A stretch of 34,394 bases of DNA from Paenibacillus cremeus (GCF_007786445.1 NZ_VNJI01000068.1:1-34394), one strand, 5' to 3'. Positions 1 to 8,257 are shown, counted from the stretch's first letter. Translations and numbers: made by a program. Notes: generated by a model not told the origin, from the sequence alone.

Positions 1-1905
1 AAAGCGATGCCCTTCGCTCGATTTACGCTGAATACGGTTATCCAGACGGTGGGCCGCGCGAGCCGCCGCGGGCCGCCGGCGGGCGCGCGCCTGCAGGCCG
101 GCGCTGAGGCCGAGCACCGCGGCGCCGAGCAGCACGCCCATAAATTCGTTGCCGATGCCGTAGTATCGGGCCCCGATCAGAACATCGTAGCCGAGCACGG
201 AATGCTTCATCGCCTCGGCTCCCGTCAGACCATCAGCGATAATCAAGGCGCTGACCACACCTCCAATCCAACCGAGCGCGGCAATTAGCCGGGAAGCACT
301 CCCTCCAGTGACGTAAGCGACAATAGCGCCGCCAGCAAGCACTCCGACAAGAACATACCCAACAAGCCAAGGTACGCTCCAAGCGACAAGCCACCCCATA
401 CTTAGCAGCAGCGCGGGGAGCAAAAGCACGCTGAAAAGCATCCCGCGTACCGCGAATCCCCACCAGACGCTCGAACGCTCCGCTCCCTGCTCCAGCATCA
501 GCTGTCCACGTGAACGCAGACGCCGCCGCCAAGCGAAAGTCAAACCGAGCAGCATCGCGCCGATCTCATAGCCTGCCAAGCTGTAAAGCATCGGAGGACG
601 CAGCGCATAAATTTTGCTCATGTTCCGGACCTCTACTAACAAAGCATCCAACGTCGCGCTCCCGCTGCTAGCAGGAGCCGCCATTACCGGCCGGCCGATG
701 ATCTCCTTTGGTGATGAAAGTCCATATTCCCTCAGCAGCGACGGCGCCAGATCCACAGCCGCAATGACGCCCAGACGCCGTGTTGTCTCCGAGGTGAGCC
801 ATTTGGAGCCTGATGAATTCGGGAGCCATCGGACCGCGGGGGTCAGCAGCATTTTTTCCTGCTTCGCATCGGTATGCACCTGCGGACTCACCAGCCACAG
901 CACACCTCGCATCGAATCTTCACCCATCGCTCGCATCAGCTCGCCCAGAAATAGATCTAATTGCTCAAGCACCAAGCGCTTCGTTTGTACAAAAGCATCC
1001 GGAGCATACCGCGCCTTCTCCTCATAAAGCCGGTACAGATCCCCTAGCTCGATTACCTGCAAGGAGCCCGCCGCTGCAGCAGCCCCGCGCTCTTTTTGCC
1101 ACTGCGCAAGCAGCCAGTCATATCGGGTTTGCACACCATACGGCATTCCTGCGCGTTCCATAAAAAGACGCTCACCGACTCGCCCATGCTCCACCAGGCC
1201 GTGTTCATTCATGACCATCAGCGGGGCAGGCCGCCGGTAGTGCTCGCCCCCGCCGCCGGGCAGGTCCAAATCGCTCCATACAGCGATGCGAATCCCTTGC
1301 GCTTGCAGCGTTGACCCCAGCAGGCCTGGTTCGGGCAAATACACACCGGCCGCGTTCGCCGCGCGAATGGATTCCATATCCGGGACAAGTACAGCTGCAG
1401 CAGCAGTAGGACCGGCCTCTCCCTGAGCCCCTGAAAACCGCTCCAGCATCGCCGCTCCTCGCTGTCCATTTCGCCGCTCACCGGCATTCCAGCCTTGCGC
1501 TCCGCGGGCATCCGTCATTTGGCCGGCCCCCCAAGTCGCGTAGACGGACTCCAGCCCTTTAAAGGGGACACGTACATTCATGGCCGCCCATTCGCCGGTC
1601 GCCTTCAATCGTTCAAAAGCAGGCAGCTGAGCAGCTCCCCCCTGCTCCAGCTCGACAAAAGACAGATAAGGAATCGATAGCACAGTCACGTTCGGCTGTT
1701 CTCCCACGCTGTGGATGACTTGCGAGTTAGCAGTCCCTCCACTCTGGATAACTGCCGGATCAAAGGGCTCGGTTATCCCCAAAACCGCCGCCCCCGCTGA
1801 GGATCGACAACCAAATATCCACAACAGCAGCAATATTCCGACTATTCTTATACATTTCGACATCTGGGCTCGGCAGCTGTCCGGCATACATCCACAACGA
1901 ATCAT
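1..1905 (-). CDS. Large membrane protein of unknown function, partial (3' end outside window)
   Basis: An open frame of 635 codons runs off the left edge without a stop. The ATG was chosen because GGAGG lies 9 bases upstream; in-frame ATGs also occur 6 and 14 codons later. A hydrophobic segment (about residues 18-31, IVGILLLLWIFGC) looks like a signal anchor or weak lipobox. An extracytoplasmic region of roughly 400 residues follows, then several membrane segments from about residue 440. The motif ARYYGIGNEFMG sits near residue 580 within the membrane part. From memory, similar architectures (degenerate alkaline-phosphatase-like ectodomain plus a membrane domain with a YYGIGNE-type motif) occur in uncharacterised Firmicute and actinobacterial proteins; that is a weak inference. 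The expected nucleophile/metal-ligand motif near the start of the ectodomain is not obvious (LSIPYLSF). Function unknown. GC is very high near the left edge. Confidence 0.75.
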   Translation of the reverse strand, partial: MIRCGCMPDSCRAQMSKCIRIVGILLLLWIFGCRSSAGAAVLGITEPFDPAVIQSGGTANSQVIHSVGEQPNVTVLSIPYLSFVELEQGGAAQLPAFERLKATGEWAAMNVRVPFKGLESVYATWGAGQMTDARGAQGWNAGERRNGQRGAAMLERFSGAQGEAGPTAAAAVLVPDMESIRAANAAGVYLPEPGLLGSTLQAQGIRIAVWSDLDLPGGGGEHYRRPAPLMVMNEHGLVEHGRVGERLFMERAGMPYGVQTRYDWLLAQWQKERGAAAAAGSLQVIELGDLYRLYEEKARYAPDAFVQTKRLVLEQLDLFLGELMRAMGEDSMRGVLWLVSPQVHTDAKQEKMLLTPAVRWLPNSSGSKWLTSETTRRLGVIAAVDLAPSLLREYGLSSPKEIIGRPVMAAPASSGSATLDALLVEVRNMSKIYALRPPMLYSLAGYEIGAMLLGLTFAWRRRLRSRGQLMLEQGAERSSVWWGFAVRGMLFSVLLLPALLLSMGWLVAWSVPWLVGYVLVGVLAGGAIVAYVTGGSASRLIAALGWIGGVVSALIIADGLTGAEAMKHSVLGYDVLIGARYYGIGNEFMGVLLGAAVLGLSAGLQARARRRPAAARAAHRLDNRIQRKSSEGHRF

Positions 1906-1994
1906 ACGATTTCGCCTCCACCCTTCATTCTTGCATCCATGCTGAGGGAAGTTGTTAACCGTACTTTGCCCATATTCGACCATCGTATCCAATT

Positions 1995-2240
1995 TGTGTA
2001 TAACCAATCGGGAAACCCACATTATCCACAAACTTGTCCCCAGAAAAAAATGTCGATTTCCTTAGAAACATAAGACTTTTTTCACAAATACACAGAGTTA
2101 TGCACATTATCCACAATCAGGCTGTGTGAAACTTATCCACCCGAGCGGCTAACAACTGACCCTTGTGATTCCTGATATTACGGCGCTTTTTGCGAGTTAC
2201 CCACATTATGCACAAGAGCTGTGGATAACTATTATCCACA
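1995..2240. other. DnaA-box cluster
   Basis: The 369 bases between leuA and the membrane-protein gene hold at least nine 9-mers close to the DnaA box TTATNCACA. Exact consensus copies are at 1995-2003 (minus strand, TTATACACA), 2022-2030, 2098-2106, 2107-2115, 2206-2214, 2220-2228 (minus) and 2232-2240. One-mismatch copies are at 2133-2141 and 2197-2205. Two pairs abut head to tail (2098-2115 and 2197-2214), and one pair forms an inverted repeat. No dnaA or dnaN lies nearby, so this is more likely a DnaA-titrating or regulatory cluster, as described in Bacillus, than the replication origin. No gene was seen in this stretch. Confidence 0.85.
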
Positions 2241-2246
2241 GCTCTT
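2214..2246. repeat. 15-bp-arm palindrome built from two inverted DnaA boxes
   Basis: Arms AAGAGCTGTGGATAA and TTATCCACAGCTCTT are perfectly complementary around a 3-base loop, and each arm contains a complete DnaA box. On the plus strand a short T run follows, as in an intrinsic terminator, but no plus-strand gene ends here. On the minus strand, where leuA is transcribed, no T run follows. It may still act as a weak end for the leuA transcript, 29 bases past the stop codon. Confidence 0.8.
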
Positions 2247-2274
2247 TTTGACCCTTGTTATGAAATAGCCATCT

Positions 2275-3846
2275 TTAGCTCTCCCCTACAGCAACCCGTC
2301 GATCTTGAGCATCGACCGCGGGACGCCACTCTCTTGCCGCTTGATTGCAGGCCGCCATAAAAGCGAACGCCGCCGCCATGATGATGTCGCGATCCACTGC
2401 TACTCCGCGGTACGTTTGATCAGCCACCCGCACGGTTACAATGGCTTCCCCGTTGGGAGCTTCTCCTGACGACAGCGAGTACAGCTCCAGATCGGCGAAT
2501 TCCGCATCGAACGGCAACGCCTGCTTCATCCCTGCCACAACCGCTTCGATCGGCCCCTCCCCGGTGCCTGCAAACATGGATTCCTCCCCGTAAGCGTTGT
2601 TCCGAATTGTGCAGGACGCCATCCGATGCCCCGTGCTTCCGGTCACCAGCTGCGCAGACACCAACGTGTACGGCTCCAGCACTTCGTTCACTGTCTGGCC
2701 GACCAGCTTCAGCAGCTGGTGGTCATGAACCACTTTTTGCTTATCGGCCAGCTCCTTAAACGCGGTGTAAAAGCTCTCCATCTGCCCTTCATCCAGCTGG
2801 ACCCCAAACTGGCTTACGCGATGCTTGATCGCATGGCGGCCGGAATGCTTCCCTAAGATGATCATGCTTCGAGGGATGCCCAGCTGCTCCGGATCCATGA
2901 TCTCGTAGGTGCTGCGGTTTTTGAGCAAGCCGTCCTGATGTATCCCGGCCTCGTGCTGGAAGGCATTCCGTCCAACAATCGGCTTGTTGAAGGCAATCGG
3001 GAAGTTCATCGCTCGGCTGACCATTTGCGATACCGTATATATTTGCTCCGGCCGGATTCCCGTTTCCACGCCGATCGTTTCCTTGCGGGTCTCCAGGGCC
3101 ATCACCAGCTCCTCCAGCGAGCAATTGCCCGCCCGTTCCCCGACACCGTTAACCGTGACCTCCACGTGGGTGACGCCCGCCCTAACGGCCGCCAAGCTGT
3201 TCGCCACCGCAAGGCCCAGATCATTATGGCAGTGTGCGCTGTACTCCACCTGACGCCCACCGCGAACATTTTGCATCACCCGGGTGAACATCGCTCCGTA
3301 CTCATCCGGCATCGCATAGCCTACGGTATCCGGAATGTTGATGATCGTTGCCCCTTCCTCGATCACGGCCTCAATCACTTCATACAGGAATTCGTCCCCG
3401 GTCCGGGTCGCATCCATCGGCGAGAACTCCACTCGGTCCACAAAATGTTTGGCGTACGCGACCATCTGCCGCGCGATGCCGATCACTTGCTTCCGAGATT
3501 TGCGCAGCTGAAAGTCCAAGTGGATGCTCGACGAAGACAAGAACATATGCAGGCGGCGCCGCTCCGCATCCTGCGTGGCCCGAACGGCCGCGTCGATATC
3601 CTCCTTTACCGCTCTCGCAAAGCCGCAAATTTCCACCCCCGTCACCTCGCGTGAAATTCGCTGCACTGCTTGATAATCGCCCGGACTCGAAATCGGAAAG
3701 CCCGGCTCAATCGTATCCACGCCCAAGTGGGCCAGTTGCTTGGCAATAATCAGCTTTTGCTCCGGTGTCAGTGAAGCGCCCGGCGCCTGCTCTCCGTCTC
3801 TCAAGGTCGTATCAAAAATGTGAATTTTACGTTTTCCTTGTTCCAT
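2275..3846 (-). CDS. leuA: 2-isopropylmalate synthase
   Basis: Condenses acetyl-CoA with 2-ketoisovalerate to 2-isopropylmalate, the first committed step of leucine synthesis in the cytoplasm. The 523-residue length fits the family. The N-terminal HMGL-like TIM barrel begins with FDTTLRDGEQAPGASL (catalytic Arg and metal-binding Asp) and carries the metal-ligand motif HCHNDLG. The C-terminal ~120 residues fit the LeuA allosteric (leucine-binding) domain. The start is the ATG 9 bases after GGAGG; an ATG three codons upstream abuts the Shine-Dalgarno and is unlikely. leuB, leuC and leuD are not adjacent, so the gene is probably transcribed alone. It is preceded by two T-box leaders reading a leucine codon. 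Citramalate or homocitrate synthase are less likely given the sequence and the leucine leaders. Confidence 0.95.
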   Translation of the reverse strand: MEQGKRKIHIFDTTLRDGEQAPGASLTPEQKLIIAKQLAHLGVDTIEPGFPISSPGDYQAVQRISREVTGVEICGFARAVKEDIDAAVRATQDAERRRLHMFLSSSSIHLDFQLRKSRKQVIGIARQMVAYAKHFVDRVEFSPMDATRTGDEFLYEVIEAVIEEGATIINIPDTVGYAMPDEYGAMFTRVMQNVRGGRQVEYSAHCHNDLGLAVANSLAAVRAGVTHVEVTVNGVGERAGNCSLEELVMALETRKETIGVETGIRPEQIYTVSQMVSRAMNFPIAFNKPIVGRNAFQHEAGIHQDGLLKNRSTYEIMDPEQLGIPRSMIILGKHSGRHAIKHRVSQFGVQLDEGQMESFYTAFKELADKQKVVHDHQLLKLVGQTVNEVLEPYTLVSAQLVTGSTGHRMASCTIRNNAYGEESMFAGTGEGPIEAVVAGMKQALPFDAEFADLELYSLSSGEAPNGEAIVTVRVADQTYRGVAVDRDIIMAAAFAFMAACNQAAREWRPAVDAQDRRVAVGES

Positions 3847-3886
3847 GGTCGTCATCCTCCAAAATTATTTATTTTTTCATCCACGT

Positions 3887-4206
3887 AAAAAAGCCCGCCA
3901 TCTCTTGTTGTCACAAGAGACGACAGGCTGTAAGCTTGCCGCGGTACCACTCTTCTTGATTCCCACGAACGATTACGCTCGTGGGAATCCACCTCGAGCT
4001 CCGATCACGGAGAGCTTCCGTCGAGACCTACGTCGCTGCATGGCTGCAACGCTTCAGTCCTGCCGCTTCCGGGCGAGATTCAAGCCTTCCGCTGACTGCG
4101 TCGCACCTACGCTGCTAACTGACATCTATGGATTGATGTTAGTTACAGCATTCCCGCAGCTCTCTGTACAGCCGGTTTAAGCTTTACTTACTCCCGTTCA
4201 TCGCGT
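3887..4206 (-). promoter_or_regulatory. T-box leader, gene-proximal copy, leucine specifier
   Basis: The minus strand carries the T-box motif AGAGTGGTACCGCGG (3939-3953). It is followed by a 16-bp terminator hairpin (3893-3928) and a T6 run (3887-3892) about 40 bases before the leuA start. Stem I shows a specifier loop with an AGTA motif on its 5' side and GAATCTCG on its 3' side, between helices AAGCTT/AGGCTT and CGGG/CCCG. The likely specifier is CUC (Leu) at 4075-4077. Uncharged tRNA-Leu should stabilise the antiterminator and switch leuA on. The copy resembles the upstream T-box over long stretches of stem I. Confidence 0.93.
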
Positions 4207-4230
4207 TTGAGTATGCTATTGTTCTATACC

Positions 4231-4590
4231 AAAAAGACCTGCCGCCCCATCGATTGCCCACTCTGACCCCAGCTTAATGCCAAAGTCCAGTTCAACCGAA
4301 GAGACGACAGGTCTGATCCTATCGCGGTACCACTCTTGTTGGCTTTCTCATGCGAAGCCCGCTCGAAGCCTGATCACGGAGGCGATCCGTCAAAGCTTAT
4401 CGCAGGGTGCAGCGCTACACCGCAAACGTTCAGCTTTGCCGCTCCCGGGCGAGGTTCACCGAGCTCCCTGACTGCGTCGCACCTAGGTGCTAACTGACAT
4501 TCATGGTTTGATGTCAGCTAACCCCATTCCCGCAGCTCTCTTAACAGGTCCTTCCGCTACTGCTCCCGTTCGTTGCGTTTGGAGATTTGT
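4231..4590 (-). promoter_or_regulatory. T-box leader, promoter-proximal copy, leucine specifier
   Basis: A second complete T-box leader: motif AGAGTGGTACCGCGA (4322-4336), specifier loop GAACCTCG with CUC (Leu) at 4451-4453, and a terminator stem AGACCTGTCG/CGGCAGGTCT followed by T5 (4231-4314). The terminator loop is about 60 nt, unusually long. The stem I sequences (GAGAGCTGCGGGAATG and flanks) are shared with the downstream copy, indicating a tandem duplication. Transcription must pass both switches in series to reach leuA. Confidence 0.92.
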
Positions 4591-4595
4591 TTGTG

Positions 4596-4624
4596 ATTAT
4601 AGTATGCAGCCAATGGAAAGTCAA
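4596..4624 (-). promoter_or_regulatory. Sigma-A promoter of the leuA leader
   Basis: TTGACT (-35, 4619-4624) and a perfect TATAAT (-10, 4596-4601) are separated by 17 bases, ending just upstream of the first T-box. No comparable promoter was seen between the two T-boxes. Confidence 0.88.
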
Positions 4625-4656
4625 TGCACGTGTCAGAAAATTTTGAAAATTTAAAC

Positions 4657-4701
4657 TAAAATAAAAGCCCCAGCACCCGACGCTTGTCGGACACCAGGGC
4701 T
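4657..4701 (-). terminator. Intrinsic terminator of pbuG
   Basis: On the minus strand a 16-bp stem (several G-U pairs) starting AGCCCTGGTG and ending GGTGCTGGGGCT is followed by TTTATTTTA, 17 bases past the pbuG stop codon. Confidence 0.9.
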
Positions 4702-4717
4702 AGCAACCCGATCTCGC

Positions 4718-6133
4718 TTAGCCTTCGCCGCCGATCAAAGCGTAACGAAGAACAATCAGAATCGCCAAAATCCACATCAGCCAGTGTACACGATATTGAC
4801 CTTTACCGCCCAATTTCGCGACGGTAGCCAAGATTACATACGTCACGATCCCGAACGAAATCCCGTTAGCGATGTTGTAAGTGAAAGGCATCAAGGCAAT
4901 CGTCAGGAACGAAGGGATAGCATACACCATATCTTGAAAATCAATTTCACGAACCGATTGCATCATCAGCACGCCTACGATGATCAATGCTGCAGCCGTA
5001 GCCGAGCCTGGAATCAGAGCCGCGATAGGAGCAAGGAACAAAGCCAGCAAGAAGCATACGCCAGTCGTCACAGCCGTCAACCCTGTGCGGCCGCCTTCTG
5101 CGACACCCGCAGCGCTCTCGATGTAAGCCGTAACCGTACTCGTACCGACCAATGCGCCGGCACTAACGCCGATCGCGTCCACCATCATCGCTTTACCTAC
5201 TTGCTTTTGGCCTGCTTCTTTATTTTTCATCAAGCCGGCACGGTTAGCTGTACCAACCAACGTACCGAACGTATCGAACAATTCCACGAACGTAAACGTA
5301 GCAATAACCGAGATAATCCCCGCATTCATCACGCCTGCAAAATCAAAATGCCCAAAGGCCATTTGACTCAAATCCGGTACCCAAGTCGTCTTTTCTCCGG
5401 ACAGAGTAGCGAAGTTAACCAACGGGCTGCCGTCCGGGTTGTGCATGAATACCCCAACCAGCGTCGTCAGCAAAATACCGAACAAAATCGCGCCGCGCAC
5501 CCGCAGCACCATCAAAATCGCGATCAAAATCAGACCCACGATACACAAAACAACATTCGCATCTTTCAAGCTGCCGATATGGAACACGGTCTCAAAGAAC
5601 GCCACATCGGTGTACTTGCCTTTAGGAATATCACTTGCCGCTTCTACCGCTACGGTAAGCAAGCCGCTGTTTTTTAGCCCAATGATCGTGATAAAAAGAC
5701 CAATACCGACCGTAATCGCATGCTTCAAGCTGTCAGGAACAGCTACAAGTAGCATTTGACGCACCTTGGTGACCGTCAAAACGATAAAGATAATCCCGGA
5801 AATAAAGACCGCCGTTAGCCCCATTTGAAACGTAAACTTGCCTTGGGAAGACAAGATCACCGCTGCAAAATAAGCGTTTAACCCCATCCCTGGTGCCAAA
5901 GCCACCGGAAAGTTTACGAACAGGCCCATAGCAATTGTCATAACCCCTGCCGCGATCGCCGTAGCAATAAATACCGCCGTCCAATTCATCCCCGTCGCCC
6001 CGGAGCCGAATGCGCTAAGCACGTTCGGATTTACAGCCAAAATGTACGCCATCGTCATGAACGTTGTAAGACCGGCCATGACTTCGGTACGAACGGTTGT
6101 CCCGTTCTCCTTTAGCTTAAAAAAACGATCCAT
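4718..6133 (-). CDS. pbuG: Hypoxanthine/guanine permease, AzgA-type NCS2 family
   Basis: Polytopic inner-membrane purine:proton symporter for hypoxanthine and guanine salvage. The 471-residue protein opens with the family signature MDRFFKLKENGTTVRTE and continues with MAYILAVNP, NFPVALAPGMGLNAYF and, later, FVELFDTFGTLVGTANR, all typical of AzgA/PbuG proteins. About 12 hydrophobic segments can be seen. The ATG is 8 bases after GGAGGGG. Its 5' leader contains a guanine-class riboswitch, and a PurR-type operator lies upstream of its promoter, which supports pbuG over the adenine-type paralogue pbuO. It lies downstream of guaA on the same strand but has its own promoter and follows the guaA terminator. 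Confidence 0.93.
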   Translation of the reverse strand: MDRFFKLKENGTTVRTEVMAGLTTFMTMAYILAVNPNVLSAFGSGATGMNWTAVFIATAIAAGVMTIAMGLFVNFPVALAPGMGLNAYFAAVILSSQGKFTFQMGLTAVFISGIIFIVLTVTKVRQMLLVAVPDSLKHAITVGIGLFITIIGLKNSGLLTVAVEAASDIPKGKYTDVAFFETVFHIGSLKDANVVLCIVGLILIAILMVLRVRGAILFGILLTTLVGVFMHNPDGSPLVNFATLSGEKTTWVPDLSQMAFGHFDFAGVMNAGIISVIATFTFVELFDTFGTLVGTANRAGLMKNKEAGQKQVGKAMMVDAIGVSAGALVGTSTVTAYIESAAGVAEGGRTGLTAVTTGVCFLLALFLAPIAALIPGSATAAALIIVGVLMMQSVREIDFQDMVYAIPSFLTIALMPFTYNIANGISFGIVTYVILATVAKLGGKGQYRVHWLMWILAILIVLRYALIGGEG

Positions 6134-6170
6134 TACCTGAACCCCTCCAAAATGGTTTGTGGAAACAATG

Positions 6171-6325
6171 AAAAAAGCCCGGGCGCGTAATCCCCCAGGC
6201 TACAAGCAAAAGAAGATATCACGAACTTGAGTCCGTGAACCATCTATTGTTTGCCTCGTAGCCAGATCATTACGGTGATCTTGTAGAAACTCTCGGGCCG
6301 ATTCCCGAGATTATACGAAACGATA
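6171..6325 (-). promoter_or_regulatory. Guanine riboswitch with terminator, controlling pbuG
   Basis: The minus strand carries the purine-aptamer core: CGTATAATCTCGGGAAT, then CCCGAGAGTTTCTAC, then GATCACCGTAATGATC and GGCTACGAGG (aptamer about 6253-6323). The ligand-reading position in GGCTACG is C, as in guanine-specific aptamers (U in adenine ones). A GC-rich hairpin (GCCTGGG/CCCGGGC, 6177-6200) with a T6 run follows, 37 bases before the pbuG start. Guanine binding is expected to favour termination. Confidence 0.95.
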
Positions 6326-6345
6326 TTCCGTTGTTTTCATTCCCT

Positions 6346-6374
6346 ATTCTAGTAGTCGAGTCGAAACTTGTCAA
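6346..6374 (-). promoter_or_regulatory. Sigma-A promoter of pbuG
   Basis: TTGACA (6369-6374) and TAGAAT (6346-6351) are spaced by 17 bases and lie 20 bases upstream of the riboswitch aptamer. Confidence 0.88.
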
Positions 6375-6378
6375 TTAG

Positions 6379-6426
6379 TTTTCCCGAACATTATTATAAA
6401 TTATTCATTATTACGTTCGGGAAAAT
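6379..6426. promoter_or_regulatory. PurR-type operator (two inverted PurBoxes)
   Basis: CCCGAAC (6383-6389) and GTTCGGG (6415-6421) face each other across 25 AT-rich bases inside an imperfect 39-bp palindrome, each flanked by TTTT/AAAA. This fits the Bacillus PurBox core CCGAAC in inverted pairs. The site sits directly upstream of the pbuG -35 box, as expected for PurR repression. In the roughly 170 bases from here to the guaA terminator nothing else was recognised. Confidence 0.75.
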
Positions 6427-6589
6427 GGAAAAGGTAGCCACATGGAAAAGGAGTCTTCTACCCGAGGTGTCGGCCTTGCGAAATTTGCTCGTTCGATACT
6501 ATAGGCTAAGGCTATGCACTCTGCTTTTCCGTTATGATGATTGATTTACATTTTTAATCGCGGGCAGGATACCCGCCAGAAAAGTACGC

Positions 6590-6629
6590 AAAAAAACAGC
6601 CTGTCCTCTTAAAGTAAGAGAACAGGCTG
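6590..6629 (-). terminator. Intrinsic terminator of guaA
   Basis: A 15-bp stem (CAGCCTGTTCTCTTA with TAAGAGGACAGGCTG, loop CTT) is followed on the minus strand by T7, 12 bases past the guaA stop codon. Confidence 0.93.
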
Positions 6630-6641
6630 AATCTGAAAAGG

Positions 6642-8180
6642 TTATTCCCACTCAATCGTCGCCGGCGGCTTGGACGTAATGTCGTACACCACGCGGTTGA
6701 CGTTATCGACTTCGTTGACGATACGAACGGAGATTTTCTCCAGCACATCCCAAGGGATCCGCGCCCAGTCGGCAGTCATGCCGTCGATGGAGGTAACCGC
6801 ACGAATACCTACAGTGTACGAATACGTACGGGCATCGCCCATTACACCGACGCTCTTCATGTTCGGCAGCGCCGTGAAGTACTGCCAAATTTCGCGGTCA
6901 AGACCAGCCTTGGCAATCTCTTCACGCAGGATTGCATCGGAATCGCGTACGATTTGCAGCTTGTCTTCTGTTACCTCGCCGAGTACACGAATCGCCAGGC
7001 CTGGTCCTGGGAACGGCTGACGCCACACAATCTCCGCCGGCAATCCGCACTCCTCGCCCACCTTACGCACTTCGTCCTTAAACAGCGCCTTCAGCGGCTC
7101 CACGAGCTTGAATTTCATATCCTCCGGCAGCCCGCCGACGTTGTGGTGCGATTTGATCGTTTGCGCTGTAGCTGTACCGCTTTCCACGATATCTGTATAT
7201 AACGTGCCTTGGGCCAAGAAAGCAAAATCGTCAAATTTCGCCGATTCTTCTTCAAACACGTAGATAAATTCGTTACCGATGATTTTCCGTTTTTGCTCCG
7301 GATCGTCCACTCCGGCCAGCTTGCCGAGGAACCGCTCGCGAGCGTCGATTTTGACCACCTTCATGTCGAACTTGCCTACGAAGGTTTCCATGACACTATC
7401 TGCTTCGCCCTTACGCAGCAGACCATGGTCGATAAACATACAAGTAAGCTGATTGCCGATCGCTTTATGAATCAGCATCGCAACAACGGAGGAGTCTACG
7501 CCGCCGCTGAGTGCGCAAAGCACCTTTTGGTCGCCCACTTGATTGCGGATATCCCGAATCGTGTCCTCAATGAACGTTTCCATGCTCCAAGTGCCTTCGC
7601 AGCCGCACACGTTGTACAGAAAGTTGCGGATCATTTCGTTGCCGTAGACCGAGTGGCGCACTTCCGGATGGAACTGCACGGCGAACATTTTTCTATCCGG
7701 GTGGCTCATCGCCGCGATGGGAGCATGCTCCGTCCCCGCATCCACCACGAAGCCAGCAGGCGGCTCGACAACGAGGTCGCTGTGGCTCATCCAGACGGTT
7801 TGCTTTTTGTCCAGCCCGTGCACCAAGCCGCACGCATCGACAAACTCGACCTCAGCCTTGCCATATTCCCGCTTCGACGCCCGCTCCACCTTCCCTTGCA
7901 GCTGATGCGCCATCATCTGCATGCCGTAGCAAATGCCGAAAATCGGCACGTTCAAATCATACACCGCTGGATCGACTAGCGGAGAATTTTCGCCATATAC
8001 GCTGGCTGGACCTCCGGAGAATACGATCCCTTTTGGCTGCAAGGCTTTAATCTTTTCCACCGGGGTGTTGAATGGCAGCAGCTCGCTGTACACGCCCAAG
8101 TCACGAATACGGCGCGCGATCAGCTGGTTGTACTGGCCTCCAAAGTCTAGCACCACGATGATTTCATTCGGCTTATCCAT
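6642..8180 (-). CDS. guaA: GMP synthase (glutamine-hydrolysing)
   Basis: Converts XMP, glutamine and ATP to GMP in the cytoplasm. The 512-residue protein has an N-terminal class I glutamine amidotransferase domain with nucleophile Cys84 in GICYG and partners His171 and Glu173 in QFHPEVRHS. The ATP-pyrophosphatase domain carries the P-loop SGGVDS at 225-230. The C-terminal dimerisation domain ends in the invariant ATIEWE. AGGAGG lies 12 bases before the ATG, a slightly long spacing. It has its own promoter and terminator and lies between the transglutaminase operon and pbuG, an order I recall from Bacillus. No riboswitch or PurR box was seen upstream. Confidence 0.98.
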   Translation of the reverse strand: MDKPNEIIVVLDFGGQYNQLIARRIRDLGVYSELLPFNTPVEKIKALQPKGIVFSGGPASVYGENSPLVDPAVYDLNVPIFGICYGMQMMAHQLQGKVERASKREYGKAEVEFVDACGLVHGLDKKQTVWMSHSDLVVEPPAGFVVDAGTEHAPIAAMSHPDRKMFAVQFHPEVRHSVYGNEMIRNFLYNVCGCEGTWSMETFIEDTIRDIRNQVGDQKVLCALSGGVDSSVVAMLIHKAIGNQLTCMFIDHGLLRKGEADSVMETFVGKFDMKVVKIDARERFLGKLAGVDDPEQKRKIIGNEFIYVFEEESAKFDDFAFLAQGTLYTDIVESGTATAQTIKSHHNVGGLPEDMKFKLVEPLKALFKDEVRKVGEECGLPAEIVWRQPFPGPGLAIRVLGEVTEDKLQIVRDSDAILREEIAKAGLDREIWQYFTALPNMKSVGVMGDARTYSYTVGIRAVTSIDGMTADWARIPWDVLEKISVRIVNEVDNVNRVVYDITSKPPATIEWE

Positions 8181-8228
8181 GGTAATTTGCTTCCTCCTGA
8201 TTCTTCGTTCAAACGTATAATGACATAT

Positions 8229-8257
8229 ATTATAAGCTTAGGCAGGACAAAGGGCAA
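8229..8257 (-). promoter_or_regulatory. Candidate sigma-A promoter of guaA
   Basis: TATAAT (8229-8234) with a weak -35 TTGCCC (8252-8257) at 17-base spacing, about 50 bases upstream of the guaA start. Confidence 0.6.

Noticed and set aside
1995..2246. Chromosomal replication origin
   Set aside because: DnaA boxes are dense, but there is no dnaA, dnaN, rpmH or gyr gene and no clear AT-rich unwinding element, so a cluster outside oriC is more likely.
2938..3654. 238-codon plus-strand frame opposite leuA
   Set aside because: Antisense shadow of a strongly conserved LeuA reading frame, with no binding site or family motifs.
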